NCBI GenBank assembly: GCA_008638375.1
Contig: CM018038.1
Location: forward strand, 13,786,515-13,850,514
Source: Nyssa sinensis
Lineage: Eukaryota > Streptophyta > Magnoliopsida > Cornales > Nyssaceae
Length of the DNA stretch: 64,000 bases
Direction: 5' to 3'
Position 1 is the stretch's first letter; every line of letters begins with the position of its first letter. Made by a program: the position numbers and the translations under genes. Below, in pieces: positions 1 to 14,100 of the stretch. Under the pieces are notes generated by a model that was not told the origin of the DNA, searched no databases, and saw only the letters and a program-made list of their open reading frames with translations.

Positions 1-2079
1 TAGCAGTCATAGGTATGCTCATGGAATGATATAAACTCGTGTCAAACGTCTCTTGTGACTGTGGTTGAGTACGGTGCTCTGCTGATGGCTCTGACTATGC
101 GTACTGCTGGCCTTCCCGATCGTGCAAGTGCCGATCTTCGTCAACAGCAGCCAAGCATGCTGTAGCTATGTCATGGATATGGCGTACCACATGGAACAAG
201 TCCTGCTGAAATGTACCACCAGTCTCGGTAGGCTTAGGGATATATGAAATCTGAGCTATACGTGTAACAGTATCCTCCTAAAAAAAAAAAGTAAATTCAT
301 TAATAAATAATGAGAAGTAAGCGCAAGTCACAAGTGGGTTCTATAAGAGATATTTATAATACCAGCATATGTCGAATGCTGCCAACGGGTTGGAATCCAA
401 CCGCTGGCATCTGAATAACTGGCCCGATCAATCTTCGTGTAATCCTTGTGTACCAGGACATATAGGCATCGGTACACTGATCACTAGCTCTATCTGAACC
501 ATCTACAATCACAATGTGGTTGAGACGGTGGTCCCAATGGGTAATATATGCCCTGTGACGTTCTAACGAATCATATTTATGCCTCCCTCGCATGTCCATA
601 ACATGTAGCTCCCGGCTAGAATCACACGTAGCTGGTATACTCTGCACTACTCCGAACAACCGTAATACGCAGTTTGGGAAGTGCCACTCAACAATTACAA
701 AGTAAATCAGTGGCACGCGTGCTCCCCAAATCGCCTGACCACTGAAGCAGTAATCGGGCAATGACTACATGACATCTGCAGTATATGGCTCACAAATCAT
801 CTACATTATATTATACATATTGTCAGTTTGAATACTAATACCATTTTTTATATCTCAATTGAGATATACATGTTATATCGCATAATTATGTACATTCATG
901 GTTCGGCCTCATTTGGTCTAGCTGGTCTCAATAGTGTCGTAGACTGTAGGCAGGGGTGTCCTTATGGTAGTGAGGGACATCTCACCTATACTTGACAAAT
1001 TTTACGTAAGCTAAACTATATATTCAATTAAATTGTACTCGTGTAAAAAATAAGTAATCGAATACAACAAAAATAAAATATAATAATTAAAAGCATACTA
1101 TATACCTGCATCCTTGGGGAGCACGAGGTAAGCTTGTAGCTGTCGGTGGGGATGGTGCCCGTGGATGTATATCGGGACGTTCTACTCGAATATGACGAAG
1201 TCGCTCCCAAGCCCATAGTTGGAGAAAGTATAACAACATAAATGAGATGACAACTTTATTTCATTTTATAAACATTGAATAAAAAATGTTAAACATAATG
1301 TTAACAATTCACACCTGAAGAAGAACAAGTGGGCCACCAATAGATGCTGCCTCGGACCTAATGGCAAGACATGGCTCACGGTATAAACATGCTAAAGCTG
1401 CACTACCCCAGCTAAGCCTGCCCGCCTCATCAAGGTCCCGGAGTAAAGGTAAAAACATCAGCTTCACCTTACTAGATGACTTATCTGTAAAAAGGCACCC
1501 ACCTAGTTGAACCATAATGTATGTCCTATTGTATGCCTCGATAAATCTATCGTCAGCGTCATCAGAGATCGACTAAGATAAATGGTGTGTCAATGCACTC
1601 AACCTAAGACGTGATCCATCAAAAGTAGTATCAGGTGGAGTAGTCTCGAATAAGTCGTGGCACAACTGCTGCCACTCGAGAATAGGCCTATGCACATCCC
1701 GACCTGTAACTGCGTCACCATCAACCAGCAACTCAAGTAATACTGAAACATCCTGTAGTGTAATAGTTGTCTCACCTACAGACAAATGGAATGTATAAGT
1801 CTCAACTCTCCATCACTCGACGAGTGCAGTGACAAGGCTCCAATCTAGTGCCATAAAGCCTAACCGATGCACCCCGTAGAAATCCGCCCTCACCAAACAT
1901 TGAAGGACCCGTGTGTCTAATTCACCTACTACTTTACGTAAGGATGCCTCAATGCGTCGACAATGCAATGGGCGGAAGTCATGACCCTCCCAAATAGCTG
2001 TGGAGCCATGCTGTGACTGTAAGTATAACATTGATGGATTGCTAGGGCCTAGGTCAGGCAACTCTCTCCGTTGATCCAT
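1..2079 (-). pseudogene. Plant mobile domain (MAIN-like / 'Ser/Thr phosphatase 7 long form homolog') gene, broken
   Basis: Minus-strand translation from 2079 down reads like the plant mobile domain family (PMD/MAIN-like), which is linked to transposon silencing and is also carried by transposons. Visible family blocks: MLYLQSQHGSTAIW, LDWSLVTALVE, VGETTITLQDVSVLL (after 1785), FTDKSSSKVKLMFLPLLRDL and WGSAALACLYRE (1309-1515), then WAWERLRHIRVERPD after a short intron (about 1221-1313), and SLPDYCFSGQAIWGARVPL with RRLIGPVIQMP (354-767). The frame is interrupted by TGA at 1813-1815 (where the family has Arg), TAG at 1573-1575, TGA at 928-930 (Arg in YRDQ) and TAG at 765-767. The acceptor before WAWER reads AA instead of AG near 1220. 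The gene runs off the left edge. It is a decayed copy with no product expected. Family assignment is from recognised motifs, not a search. Confidence 0.8.
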
Positions 2080-4780
2080 ATGTAACTAAGACAAATATAT
2101 TAGATAAGTAAAAAAAGTACAATAAGTTCTTTCAGTAAACAAAAGAAGTACAATAAGCTCATTAAATTCTAGAAAGACATACATATTTTTGGGTTGTAAT
2201 AAATACAATAAGTTCATTAAATCGTACAAAGACATAAATATTTTTGTGCTACATGTACCAATGCCTCCTTATTTGAGGCAATAGAAAACAATGAAGGGAA
2301 TTTGTCTCTTGCAGACCCTTCCCCGCACCATGGATCCTCCTAAACGTACTCTAGCGATTAAGTCTTATACGCCTTTGAAAATAATCAAAGACTTACAAAC
2401 CTTTGAAAGGTGTATAAGATTAATATATATTGAATATATATTGCATCTCATAAATTCATTTTTAAATTTTACCAGGATTGAAAAAATATGTGCTAAGCAC
2501 CATTTTTCTTATAATAGAAAATAAATTTTACTAAAAGAGAATATATAAAATATTAGCAACCTTCACTCAATATAAAACATAAAAGTGAAGGAAACTAATT
2601 AATAATGCTTGTGCTACTTCTTGCAAATACTACATCAACATAAATGGAATCAGAATTGGAATCGTATTTTCAAAAGACTACAAGCCTCAGACAGGGTAAT
2701 CTCAACTCCATATTTGTTATTTTCTTATGGCGACAAAAAGACTAGTTTTTTCTTCTGACAAATACAAATTATCTAGAACTCTTTTAAAATTAGTTGACTC
2801 AATCACATTTCACATATCTAAGATCCATGGCCGATGAAGCAACCACTAAATTCAGAGAAGCTTCTGGGAGTCCTCTCTGTGATTCCTTAGGCTGCCGCAA
2901 TGACATTTCATCAGATGTCAATTGATTTTTCTACCACCAACAATCCAATGGAGTTCAGAGGAACTCCTCTCAAATTAATTCTGTCAGATGAAGAAACTTA
3001 GAAGGCTTAAGTAACACATGTACTTTATATCAATTCAGAAAATGCTGAAAAAACATAATTCTAAAATCCAACTGTGAATATCAAATCTCTCTGGCAGTCT
3101 TGCCTAAATTCACAAATAACTCATGCTTCTATTCAACCTCTATGCCACAAAGAAAACAAACAAACCTCTTCAAAATTGATTTTAGCACTAGGTTGTCCTG
3201 AGAAGAGATTTACAAAACACCTTATCCAGAATATATGACTGCTTATTCAAATTTATAAGATGGATAAACCAGGTACAAGTGTTGGGCTAGAGAGAGAGAA
3301 GCACACATTGCTGCAACCTTCCTCAGATTTCGACTAATTTTCTAGATTTTGCAAGACACGGCAACACAAAGCTCCACGTATTCAATGTGTTTACAGATCT
3401 TATTGAATTTTCTTAACCACTACTCCCCTCTTTACATTAATCCTACTCTTAGACAAAGTTACATTTTTTAAGATTTAATTAAATATTCATTATTCTTGTG
3501 GATTAGCCAGAAAGATATTTCAGCTGAGGATGGAGATCTAGGTGTGAAATGTAAAGTAATCCAGTACTCTATGTTGGAGTAGCTCTGAATTTTAAAGTAA
3601 TTTGTTAATCTTTATTGGAGCAGCTTTTAGAACCCATATGACTACTAATTTAGACCAACAACATGTATATTGAACCTCAAATATCTGAATATTGAAGCAG
3701 AATAAAGTATAAAGAATGTTTAAAGCCAATTCTCCCATGGAAGTAATATATGTTGGAAGCTAATGTCAAAATTTTCTGCCTAGAATATCAATGAGATTTG
3801 GAAGAATTCAAGCCAGTGGGTACACAAACCAGTTTCGAGAGAATTATATTGGGAGGATAATACTACAGATTTAAACACATTCTCATAGACTGATATATGT
3901 AGTGAATATTGATACTCCGCCCTATTTTTATGGATTATTCTCTTTCACCTCTCAAGACAATACATACCATATATCAAAGACCCAACAAATGTAAAGACAA
4001 AAACAACTCCATTCACCAAATTCTCAAGCCAAAACCCCGCTCGTTACTATTCCAAAAAAATAATTATGATAACAATTATAAAAATAAATAACCCATGCCT
4101 CTTTAATCTACTATCTCACATTCTAACAAAAAAAATTCATGTAAAACAAACCAGTATTTGACAGCTACAATTTCTGAGTTTCGAGGTGCGAGAGGAAAGG
4201 GGAAGGGATTAGGTTTGATAGGGTAGAGTTTTGGAGATAAATTAGAGGTTGTTCTATGGCTGTAACCAATAACTTAAGAACAATGACTTAAAGCAAAGAA
4301 GAGAAGTAGGAAAAGTAGGAGAATCTAGGACGCTCATCTAGAATTCCTCAAGAATGATGCCAAATGGTAAGGTTGTATCACACATTAGACGCAGCTTCAA
4401 AAACTTCTTTCAAATTCTCAAAACTCAACCACATTGGATAAAAAGATTACTTAAATATTTGTCTTTGTAAGAGGATAAGAATAAATTATAAAGAAAAAAA
4501 GGGCGGAAGTTATAGATGTATGTACAGCGGAGCAATGGCTAGGATTTCTCTTTTGTTGCAAAGTCGTATTGAAAAATTATGTCTTTGAAATGGTATTTCG
4601 TATATATAGTAAAACTAAAGCTTTTAAGTTTTATATGTTTTTAAAACAAAAAAATTTTAAAAAACGTTTAAGAATCATACACTTTTAATAAAGACTTGAG
4701 TCCAAAAAATAAATTAAAAAATAATTGAATCGGATAAATAAATTTTTAAACAACTTCGATCGGGTCAAAAATTTTAAAGG
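2080..4780. other. A+T-rich intergenic sequence, no recognised gene
   Basis: No ORF longer than about 77 codons, and none has a recognisable domain or plausible splice structure. There is a small imperfect hairpin at 2362-2422, with arms around CTTATACGCCTTTGAAA and its inverted partner. A 37-codon reading frame starts at 2828 (MADEATTKFREA...) and has no known relatives that I can name. It could contain exons of a neighbouring gene that I cannot recognise. Confidence 0.4.
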
Positions 4781-4870
4781 TAACGCTTGCATTCAATAAT
4801 TGCTCATGAATTTTGCTGGAGATATAATTACAAGGAGACGTATAATATTTCGAAAACTTTAAGGGGAAAC

Positions 4871-4917
4871 ACACGTGTCCAGTATGAAGCCGACACTGGC
4901 GTATCCGTTCACGTGGC
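4871..4917 (+). promoter_or_regulatory. Two G-box/ABRE motifs upstream of ISA3
   Basis: ACACGTGT at 4871-4878 and CACGTGGC at 4910-4917 lie 32 bp apart and about 200 and 165 bp upstream of the proposed ISA3 start. CACGTG cores are bound by plant bZIP/bHLH factors, and ACGTGGC is the classical ABA-response core. Paired ABREs are often functional. A TTTAAA at 5009-5014 could be a weak TATA element. Regulation by light or ABA is inference. Confidence 0.45.
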
Positions 4918-5076
4918 ATTCATGAATGGAGGCATCGATGCCGTTCTCGAAGCCAGGGAGTCAAATCTCAAAGCAGAGAGAGCACTTAACGGTTAACAAA
5001 GTTGCCCCTTTAAATCTCACTAAAAGTCCCTTTTCGCATAACGGATGCTCTGCTTTTGACGCAACAAGGAATAAAG

Positions 5077-5195
5077 ATGAAGATGCTTCACTCACCGTTA
5101 TGCGATTCTTCTACAAAGTTTGCACCGTTCGCTTATGCTGTTTCGAGTAATGTAAATCGTTCCTTTATTTCTGCATTTCGTGCTTCCACCATGGG
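5077..5195 (+). CDS. ISA3: ISA3 exon 1 (transit peptide)
   Basis: Start ATG at 5077; an in-frame stop at 5011-5013 excludes an earlier start in this frame. The encoded segment begins [15 protein letters not shown] and is rich in Ser, Ala and basic residues with hardly any acidic ones, as expected for a chloroplast transit peptide. The donor is GGG|GTAAAA, leaving phase 2. The exon is assigned from position and composition because transit peptides are not conserved, so an upstream alternative exon cannot be excluded. Confidence 0.6.
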
Positions 5196-8100
5196 GTAAA
5201 ATTCCCGAACTTGATGATCTTTAAATTTCAGTCGTACTTGGATTCATATCGAAAATTTTAATTCATATGTGTCATTAATTCATTTTTAGTAAGTACTTGT
5301 CGAACATAAGTTATGAAATATGTATTTTCGTTCTCATCCAGTCCAAACGGATGGTTTATTCATCTATCTCTATATGTATGTACGTACGTAGAGCCCTCGG
5401 AACATCTTTGATTTTTAAATTAAGGCATTGGTTGATTTGGAGTTTCTAAAGTGCTTTATTACTTCAGAAATAATAATCTTTGTTTCCAAGAGCAGTAAAA
5501 GCACTTCCGAAATGCTTAATAAACTTGACCTTAGATTGATGCGATCTTAAGTTCATGTAAGTGAATTATAAAAAATTGAAAAGTACACGAAGCAATGACC
5601 AATGGGCGGATAAAGAAGATATCAGAATGTATCAAATGTTTATTAGGATATTTCGAAAAAGTGAAGTAAATGTAGTTCATAACATTATGCATAGTATTTG
5701 TTTCTTTTCATGCCCTCATTTTGTGTTTAATTCACGGGTGTTTAATACTTTGTTAAATATCACAATTTTTGATGACTAGTAACTTAATTTGATCAAATTA
5801 AATACATCTTTTTATGTTTATGTGCTGAAAAGAGATTGTGAAATATGATATATGGGTAAACACCAATTTATTTGAGCGGAGTTGTTAAAATTTCACTTAT
5901 TGTGTCAATTTTTGACAACACAACATGACAAAGAACACAATACAACACGGAGTTAGAGGGTTTGGGTTGAGTATAAATGGGTTCATGTTGAGCATAAATG
6001 AGTTTGTGTTATAAATGAGTCAACACATTTAATAGGTTGTTTGGGTTTTAGTTATGTCAACCTGTTTAACATGACTTAAGACGTTTAATAAAAAAACAGA
6101 TCACGAGTCAAGGTAGTACATCCCACATTGAAAGCCTACCAAAGTTTGAAAAAAAAATTCACTTATAAAATAATAATACATTTATTTTGTCCTACATCAT
6201 ACGGTTACTAAACTTGGAGATTATTTTACACTTATAAAAAGATAAAGTAATTCTTGACTTAAAGTTTAAAAATTAAAATAAACGGGTTAATTGTGTTGAC
6301 CGTTGATGTGTGTAACGTGTTTAATAAATGGGTCAGGTTCGGGTTGAGAAGTTTGACACGATTTGTTAATTATGTTGTGTTTGGGTTGACACATATTTCT
6401 AAATATCTATGTCTTGACACGATATGAACACGACACATTTACTCAAATTGACACCCCGCACTGTTGCTTAATTGGGAGGGACGTATTACTGGGTTGCTGA
6501 CTATTTATCAATATCTTTGCAGACTGAAGTTGAGTAAAAAAGTACCAGGCAACAACACTGGGCAAAGACTTTGCAATAATGTACTTCTTTCTTCTTTTTC
6601 TTATTCTCCCTCCTTCTCCCTCTGAAATAATTATGTGATAAATATTGAAAATATTTCCTTTTCTTTAGCATGCCATCCCTTCACTTTGAAGATATGACTT
6701 GACTCTTTTGTCATGCAGACAAGAGAACGTGGCAAGCATAAGGCTGCTAATGTATATAGCCGTCGAGCGGAAGAACGTGTGCTTGAGGTATATGTATATA
6801 CAAATATACAAAAATTTATGTTCACAGATTTAGATGATGCAAACTAACCAAAGGGGGTTATTTGGATCTCATATCACTAAAAACTGCTTATGGACTGCAC
6901 ATTTATAATCATCACCTGCAGTGGACTGCCCTTGTGATTGCTATTCAATTCTTCATAGTAGCCACTATGAGGAGGACTTCCGAAAGGAGGTTTAAATACT
7001 ACGGGTTTTATCATCAATACCTTGGTTTGGCCAGAATGTATGATGTTTAAAATGTTGTTTCATAAATTCACGTGTTTATTCATTGAGTCATGCCTTCTAA
7101 ATTCTAGTGAAGGTTAAAGCTACCTTAAAGGACAAAGCTTTCAAGATAACTCTGATGTCTTGTCATGGAGCAAGTTAGAGTCCTTGGAGATCGATTGGCA
7201 TTAATGATCATATTAGAGTTTGTTCACTTCGTTTTACATTTTGTTAGGCAATTAACAGTTAGGATTCTCTGGGTAGATGTGGTAGAAATAGTTTATTTTT
7301 AACATTGACGGAATTCTTTTCCTAATTTTTTGCTGTTGTTTTATACTAATGTTGTGTTTGGCATTATGGAATTGGGCCTAGAATTGTGTTGGAATGGGAG
7401 GGAAGCTAAAACCAACTTTCCCCTAATTCCAAGTCAATTCCAATTTCAAGCTTCAATATTGTAGTGCCAAACATAGTGTAAGGGTCTGATTGGTTCATGG
7501 AATTGAAATTGAAAATCATAATTACAATTCAATTCCGACTATGTCGAATTAGAATTGAAATGGAATTAAAATTTCATTTTTGGATTGCATAAAGAATTGG
7601 AAAATGAAAATGAGAATGAAATTTTGATTAAATGACTCAATGTTTGAATGAATTAGATCCAACAAATAAAATCAGTATCAAGTGGGACATTAGACACGTA
7701 ATAAATAATAAATTTTCCTTTCCTCTTAACCGAAAAAAGGTATCTCATTGAATTGATTTATTGCAAAAGAAATTTGAAACATTAATAGATGTGCAAGAAA
7801 TAAAAGAGGTAGTGGACATATCTCATAACAACAATTCAAGAACTCTTGCACTAATTATTCGCCCCTATCACCACCACAAAAAAAAAAAAACAAAGAAAAC
7901 AAGTAAAAGAGAAAGAAACCTAAGAATTTGTGATTGGATCAAGAAAATAAAAAGAGACTACTGAGTGATTGAATCCTAAGAATTTGATCAAATCAGAAAA
8001 GAAACCTTGAGAATTGATGCTTGTATTGAGATTTGAGAGGTCGAAGCCAAATAATGATTAAATTGTAGTCATTTTTCCTTCTAGGGCCGATGTTGATGGT

Positions 8101-11100
8101 GGTGGTGCTAGAGTATTAGATATTTAAGTTACACCCTCTCTACCAATTTAACTTTTCGAGGAGTCGATGGTTTAACATGGTATTAAAGCAGGTAAAAGTC
8201 CTGGGCTCAACCCTCACCGCTACTCTAATGACTATAATTGATGCACATGCTGACCCATTCATAGTGAAGAGTCTGGTCACACGTGAGGGGGCGTGTTAGA
8301 GTATTAAATATCTAAGTTACACCATCTGTAACAGCTTAAACTTTTAGGCAAGTTGGTGGTTTAATAGATGAAGTCCCAATGCTGCTACAAAATCCTTGAA
8401 ACTTCCAGATAGGAGAAAAGATCTCGACTTGACTGTTATTAAGGGCGGGCAAAATGAGAGTGTAAAGTATGTTAACAAGGTTGTTTAAACAATTTTATGT
8501 TTCTTAAAACTGTATTTTGGGACCCTAAATCAAAGAATTAATGTTATACATTTTATAGCTAAAACCTACTTCAAGGGAATGGGATGAAATCATGGTTTTA
8601 AATTGCTATATTGGGATACGTAATGGTTGCAGTCCTAGTATAATGGTATTGAGATCTTCAGTTGATACGTAATGGGAATTCAAAATTGTTACCGTGAATT
8701 TATTTTAATCACTAACAAAAACCCCCTAAAAAATACTGATACATATGGTTTCACCCTAATTTGTCACATTTTAGTATTTTAATTATTTGTTTTCAATTTT
8801 ATGACACAAAAAGATGTTTTACTAATTGTATTTGGTTTTGTATTGATTTTTAAAGTCAAACTAATAAAAGTATATCATTTGTTTTGAATAACATTGCACT
8901 AAACATTAACTAATACAAATAATAACTGGAATGAAATTATAAGTCCATAATTGATAATAAATAAATAATTGTTGGTTAGATAATTCTAATTTCTACAATA
9001 CTATCTCTTTACTCATAAAGAGGGTTTGCCAAATGCACGAGGCTTCTGCCACTGTAGAGTTTGGGGAGGTTTACTTATCCGTAAAAAAAAAAATTTACAA
9101 CACTACAATTAAAACGAAAATATTACTAGATATTAATTTCATCCATTACTACATCACTACATAATTCAAAATTCATACCTCATCACTTCATGATATTACC
9201 AAAAAAAATGTCCTAAAGAGCTAAAAAAATACCTCAAAACTCTCAAACTTGGAGTTATAAACCACCACTTGTAAGCCTAACCTTCAAAAATCAATATCTA
9301 CCCACTAAATCAAAGACCAAAGCTCTGAGTTACATGATCCAAGTTCAGAAACACAAGATTCAAGCTCCAAATAGGTATATCTAAACTCAAACAGAGTAGA
9401 TTCAAAGAATATGAACAAATATAACTCGTAAGTATGAAAACGCAAATGTGGATGATCTTCTACAATTGAAATCATGATATGTTAGCTCAAAATCAACAAA
9501 TTTGGACTTCAAATCAGTTTCAGAGGCTTGGAGATGAGATTGAATTGGAGAAAGATTGATAAATGAGCTCAGAACCTTATTTCTATACTCAGGCTGCCGA
9601 ATGGGGCCATAACAGCGATTATAGTCCGTAACGGTTTCATAATGCCATTTTTTTTTCAACCGATAAATAGGAAAATCTGTCGTGTAACAGCTGATACATT
9701 ACATAATGGCCAGTATCTTATTTCTTTTGGGCAGGGGGGGGGGGGGTGATTTTTCTTCAATATTGAATGAAATCAGTCTATCGATTGAGAGGGGGAAGAT
9801 TTGTTAAGATGGATTCATGGAAAACAATTTAGGTTTGATCCTTCTATAGATTGCTTTGTGGAGGTGAGGGTTTTGTTTCTTTTTTGGCGTTTGCCACCTC
9901 AGAGGCTATTTGACCATGGGCAATTTGGGAAGGAAGGGGAAACTTATTCCCAATTGGTGCTGCTGTGCAAAGGATTGAAGGAAACTGATAACCATCTTGT
10001 TTTATTGCTTGGAATCTATGGGGCATGTTGTTTTCTTGTTTGGTGTGCATTGGACCATGCCTAGGTTGGTGGGGTATCTCTTGCACACCAAAGAATCTAT
10101 CCAATGACTATGTTTCATAATGGGTGGCAAATTGCTTTCCTTTGTTTTATGTGGAGTATTTTAGAGAGAACAGATTAGGAGGACTTTTTAGTTGTTGCAG
10201 ATTTACAGTGGGGGCAGTTAATTTTTTTTTAAAAATTCAAGTAGTATAAATATTTTTCAAATTTTTAAAATTTTCTCCCATTAAAATATTTTAAACTTAC
10301 TCCCATTAAGTTTACTTATCAAAAAAAAAAAAAACTTACTCCCACTAAGTTCACTTATCAAAAAAAAAAACTTACTCCCACTAAATTTGTCTTACAATTT
10401 TTTTGACCAAGACATTAGGAAAAAAACAGGGGCAAATATTAAAGAATTCTCCAGTTTAAATAAGCTTAATATCTTATATAGCCACTGTTCTTGTTGTTTT
10501 TCACTTAATTTATAACACATTGATATAAGATAGTTTTAGAAAACTTTGATTATACTATTATTTTGTGGTGGACTTGTCAAATAAATATTATAGATTTTAG
10601 GTTTTAATAAGTGGAAGAAATGTTATAATGTCTAAAGATGAAAAGTGGTTAGAATTTCTTTGTTTTGAAAGTTATAGATGTAGGAAATTTTAAAAAGATG
10701 ATGCATGACTCTCCGCATTGGTAAAAAAAAAAACTCCGCATTGGCTACTTAATCTGTCTGAAATCCCAGTATAAAGATTGATCTTTTAGTTATGGGGAGA
10801 ACTTGATGAACTTCAATGATTTATTCTGTATGTTCTTTTCTTTTGATTTTTTAAGGCAAAATAATTTATGTATTGATTTGTTTTATCTTGTATTTAGACA
10901 AAATGTGAAGAATAATTAATTCTGCTATTGAAATTTGTGAGCTCTAAAAATCTTGTTTTTTAGATCAAAGAGGAGATAATGATAAAAAGAAAAAGAAAAA
11001 AATGACTATATTGGTGAAGACGTGAAGTTATAGCATTATGTTCAACTATAATTTCACCAATATCCAAGATGTAGAAATTTACTTATAATTTCACGTATAT

Positions 11101-14100
11101 TATAAATGATGATCGAAATTTGCTTATATTTATATTTTTTTTTAATTATTATTGCAGATTAAGATCTTAAATCATCACCTTTACACTATGTTTGAATGAG
11201 AGAAAAGGAAGAGACTTGAGGCTAAAAAAGGAATTGAGAATTTTCGGTTTTGCAATCCTTGGTTTGGGTAAAAGATTTTGTATAAGCATTGGGAAATAAA
11301 AAATAATATTTTTGTGAAAGCAATGCCAAAATCATGAACCAAGGTTTTTTCTTCTTTTATTTTTGATTAGTATAATAGAAAATGTATAAAACACGCTTGT
11401 GTATAACATGTGTGAAGGTTACTAATATATATATGTTATGATCAAATTTTAAATTTTTTGTCCTTTTTAATTATTTGAAATACATTTAGTAATAGTTAAA
11501 TTTAATAGATTTTACATAATCGAATTTGATTTTATTAATGAGTTTTAGGTTTCCCCCACTAGAATAAAATTCTGAAGGCTGTGTATAGATTGAGAAAAAT
11601 TTAATTGGATACATTTCATTTTAGGTTTTTAGAAAAAATTCCCGATTCTTTTGTTCTGTTGTTAATTTCTTTGGAGACTTGAGTTGTATAGAGGAAGCCT
11701 AATTGTTGGCTCCTATATATTTTGCGTGTACTTGTTTGCACTTCATTTGGCACTTTTGTTTATAATAAATGTACTTTTGCTTATTAGGAAAACTAAAGCA
11801 TTGAATGGAATCGACCTGAGACACTTCTTATATTAGTCAAATTCAATGCAGAGAATAGTTATTCTTATGCATGCTGATATAAAATATATGTTGGCCGTAA
11901 TAAAAATCTGAGGAAACAATCTATCTGTGCCAAAGAGGGAAATCTGGAACCATTCATGTAAAATGTTACACATTTCCAATAAAATTACAAATATTTCTTG
12001 TGTTGATAAATTATACATATCCTGTAGCACAATGATATTGGTGCTTTTATACCAGCTTTACTATTTTTTATATGTCTTTCAAATGCATTATGGTTTCTAT
12101 ACGAATGTCTCATGTGTATTCTGCTTATATCAACAATTTTGCTCCATATGTATCTTCAAACATATGAAACTTTTTTTATGTGTACAAAGAAAATATTTTT
12201 CTACTTCTTTATGAGCCTCTATCTATAATTTTAGGAAGAAGATCGTCAAATGTTAGAGACCAGCCGGTCATTAAAAGTTTTACCAGGTCAGGCGTATCCA
12301 CTGGGAGTATCGGAACTTGAAACTGGAATCAACTTTGCCATTTTTTCACAGCATGCGACTGCAGTCACCCTTTGCTTATCTCTTCCTGAGAGGTTACAAT
12401 GGATTTCATCTCAGTTCAATAAATAAATGTCAAATTTCAATATGCCAGAAAGTTGGAATTTCATTCTTTGTATTCTTATTAATTCTCTTGTATTGTAAAA
12501 TTTTGATTTATCAATTTGTATCATTCTTTCTATTCTTTGTCATACATATGTTAGATATTGTAGACTCAGTGGAGAAGAGTGTTTTGGGAATCGAATTTTG
12601 GTTTATTTGGTCTGTTAGAATTTTTGTGCCCAAAAGTGGCATAATTGTGTTGAATTATAAATAAGAGAAAGAAGAGGCAGGAGGAGGATGAAGACAAAAT
12701 AGAGTGGGTGCATCCAGTAATCAATGCTTCAAGCTGCAAATCTTCAATTTAATGTTCATTCCCCTCGGTGGAGATGATTATGTCTTTTTTCATAACCGTA
12801 GATATAACTACTACTTTTAGCCCTTGTGTCTTTTTTCATAGCCATAGGTATAACCATCACTTTTAGCCCTTCAGTCAAAATTAATTTCTTCCATCAATTG
12901 AAATGTAAGTGAATGAAACACAAAAGGACACAAAAGCCTGTAATTGTTTATTGCAATTATAGTGTGAAGTGTTCACTTCATTTGCATCATAGTTGGTACT
13001 TCTCTGACACTATTTTAACATACTTTTCCTTGAAAACAACTAAAGAACCGAAGTAGATGCCAAATATGCTATTTGTTTATGGTAGTTTGTGGATCTTATA
13101 GTCATTTTAAGAAAATGGTTCAAAATATTTCAAATTTTTGCTTTGTTGTAGTCTGTGTTGATATTTGATATAATGATATATTTCTTAGGGGAAAGCAGGA
13201 CAGGCTTGATGGCGGAATGATGGAGCTGACACTGGATCCTCACGTGAATAAAACTGGAGACATATGGCACATATGTGTTGAGGTAGGCTTGTGTTTGGGT
13301 TTTTGTTAAAGGCACCTTTCTATGTGATATTTCATTTAACATGGGTGGCATTCTTTGCCAGTTCCATGGCAATTTTTTTCAACATGTATTAGTTGATTTT
13401 AGTATTGTTAGACAACTATCAATCTTGAAAGTTTAAATTTTTAGAGAATGAGCCAGCCAATATATATCAAGCTCTCACGTCCTCCCTTGCGAATATGCAC
13501 CTATGTGAATAAGCTCTCACATCATCCTTCACATGTAAACTCTACTTAGAAACATTTTGGAAATATAGTGGAAACGATGAAAAAAAATTAAAACGTGTTT
13601 TTACACAGAAACATTAAGTAAAATATATGAATGTGTGTAGATAAATATTATAATTAACTAATAGGAAATGTTTTAAGGTGTGTATATATCCACACAAGAG
13701 GATACTAAAGTGAAACTGTGAAATAAATGTACATGTAAGTTGGTCATTAATATTAAATAATTCTTTAATAGTTAAAAACAAGTATAAAAAATTTTAAAGC
13801 TAATTTTTTATTTTATGAAATTATTAGAGATGGGTTCGCTGTCCTCAAGCGACTTTCTAATTCATACTTATTCATCAAAAGAACAATTTTTTATAATATG
13901 TAAAATTATTATAATTAAATACAATATTTTACTCTATCATATACATGAATTAGATAATTTGCGACGAGTTACAGATAAAATAACAATTTTGAGTAAAACA
14001 AATAACAAGTTAAGTCTAATATCATTAGTAACTATATATTAATTTTTTACTTCCTTTTCGCTTTCATTACTTCTACTTTTTCTTAGCTACTATTTTTGAA

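Noticed and set aside
4787..5150. Two overlapping ORFs of 69 and 74 codons upstream of ISA3
   Set aside because: They overlap the putative promoter/leader and exon 1 in other frames; at most upstream ORFs, no conserved sequence.
12317..12664. 115-codon ORF overlapping ISA3 exon 3
   Set aside because: Different frame from the conserved exon and mostly intron sequence.
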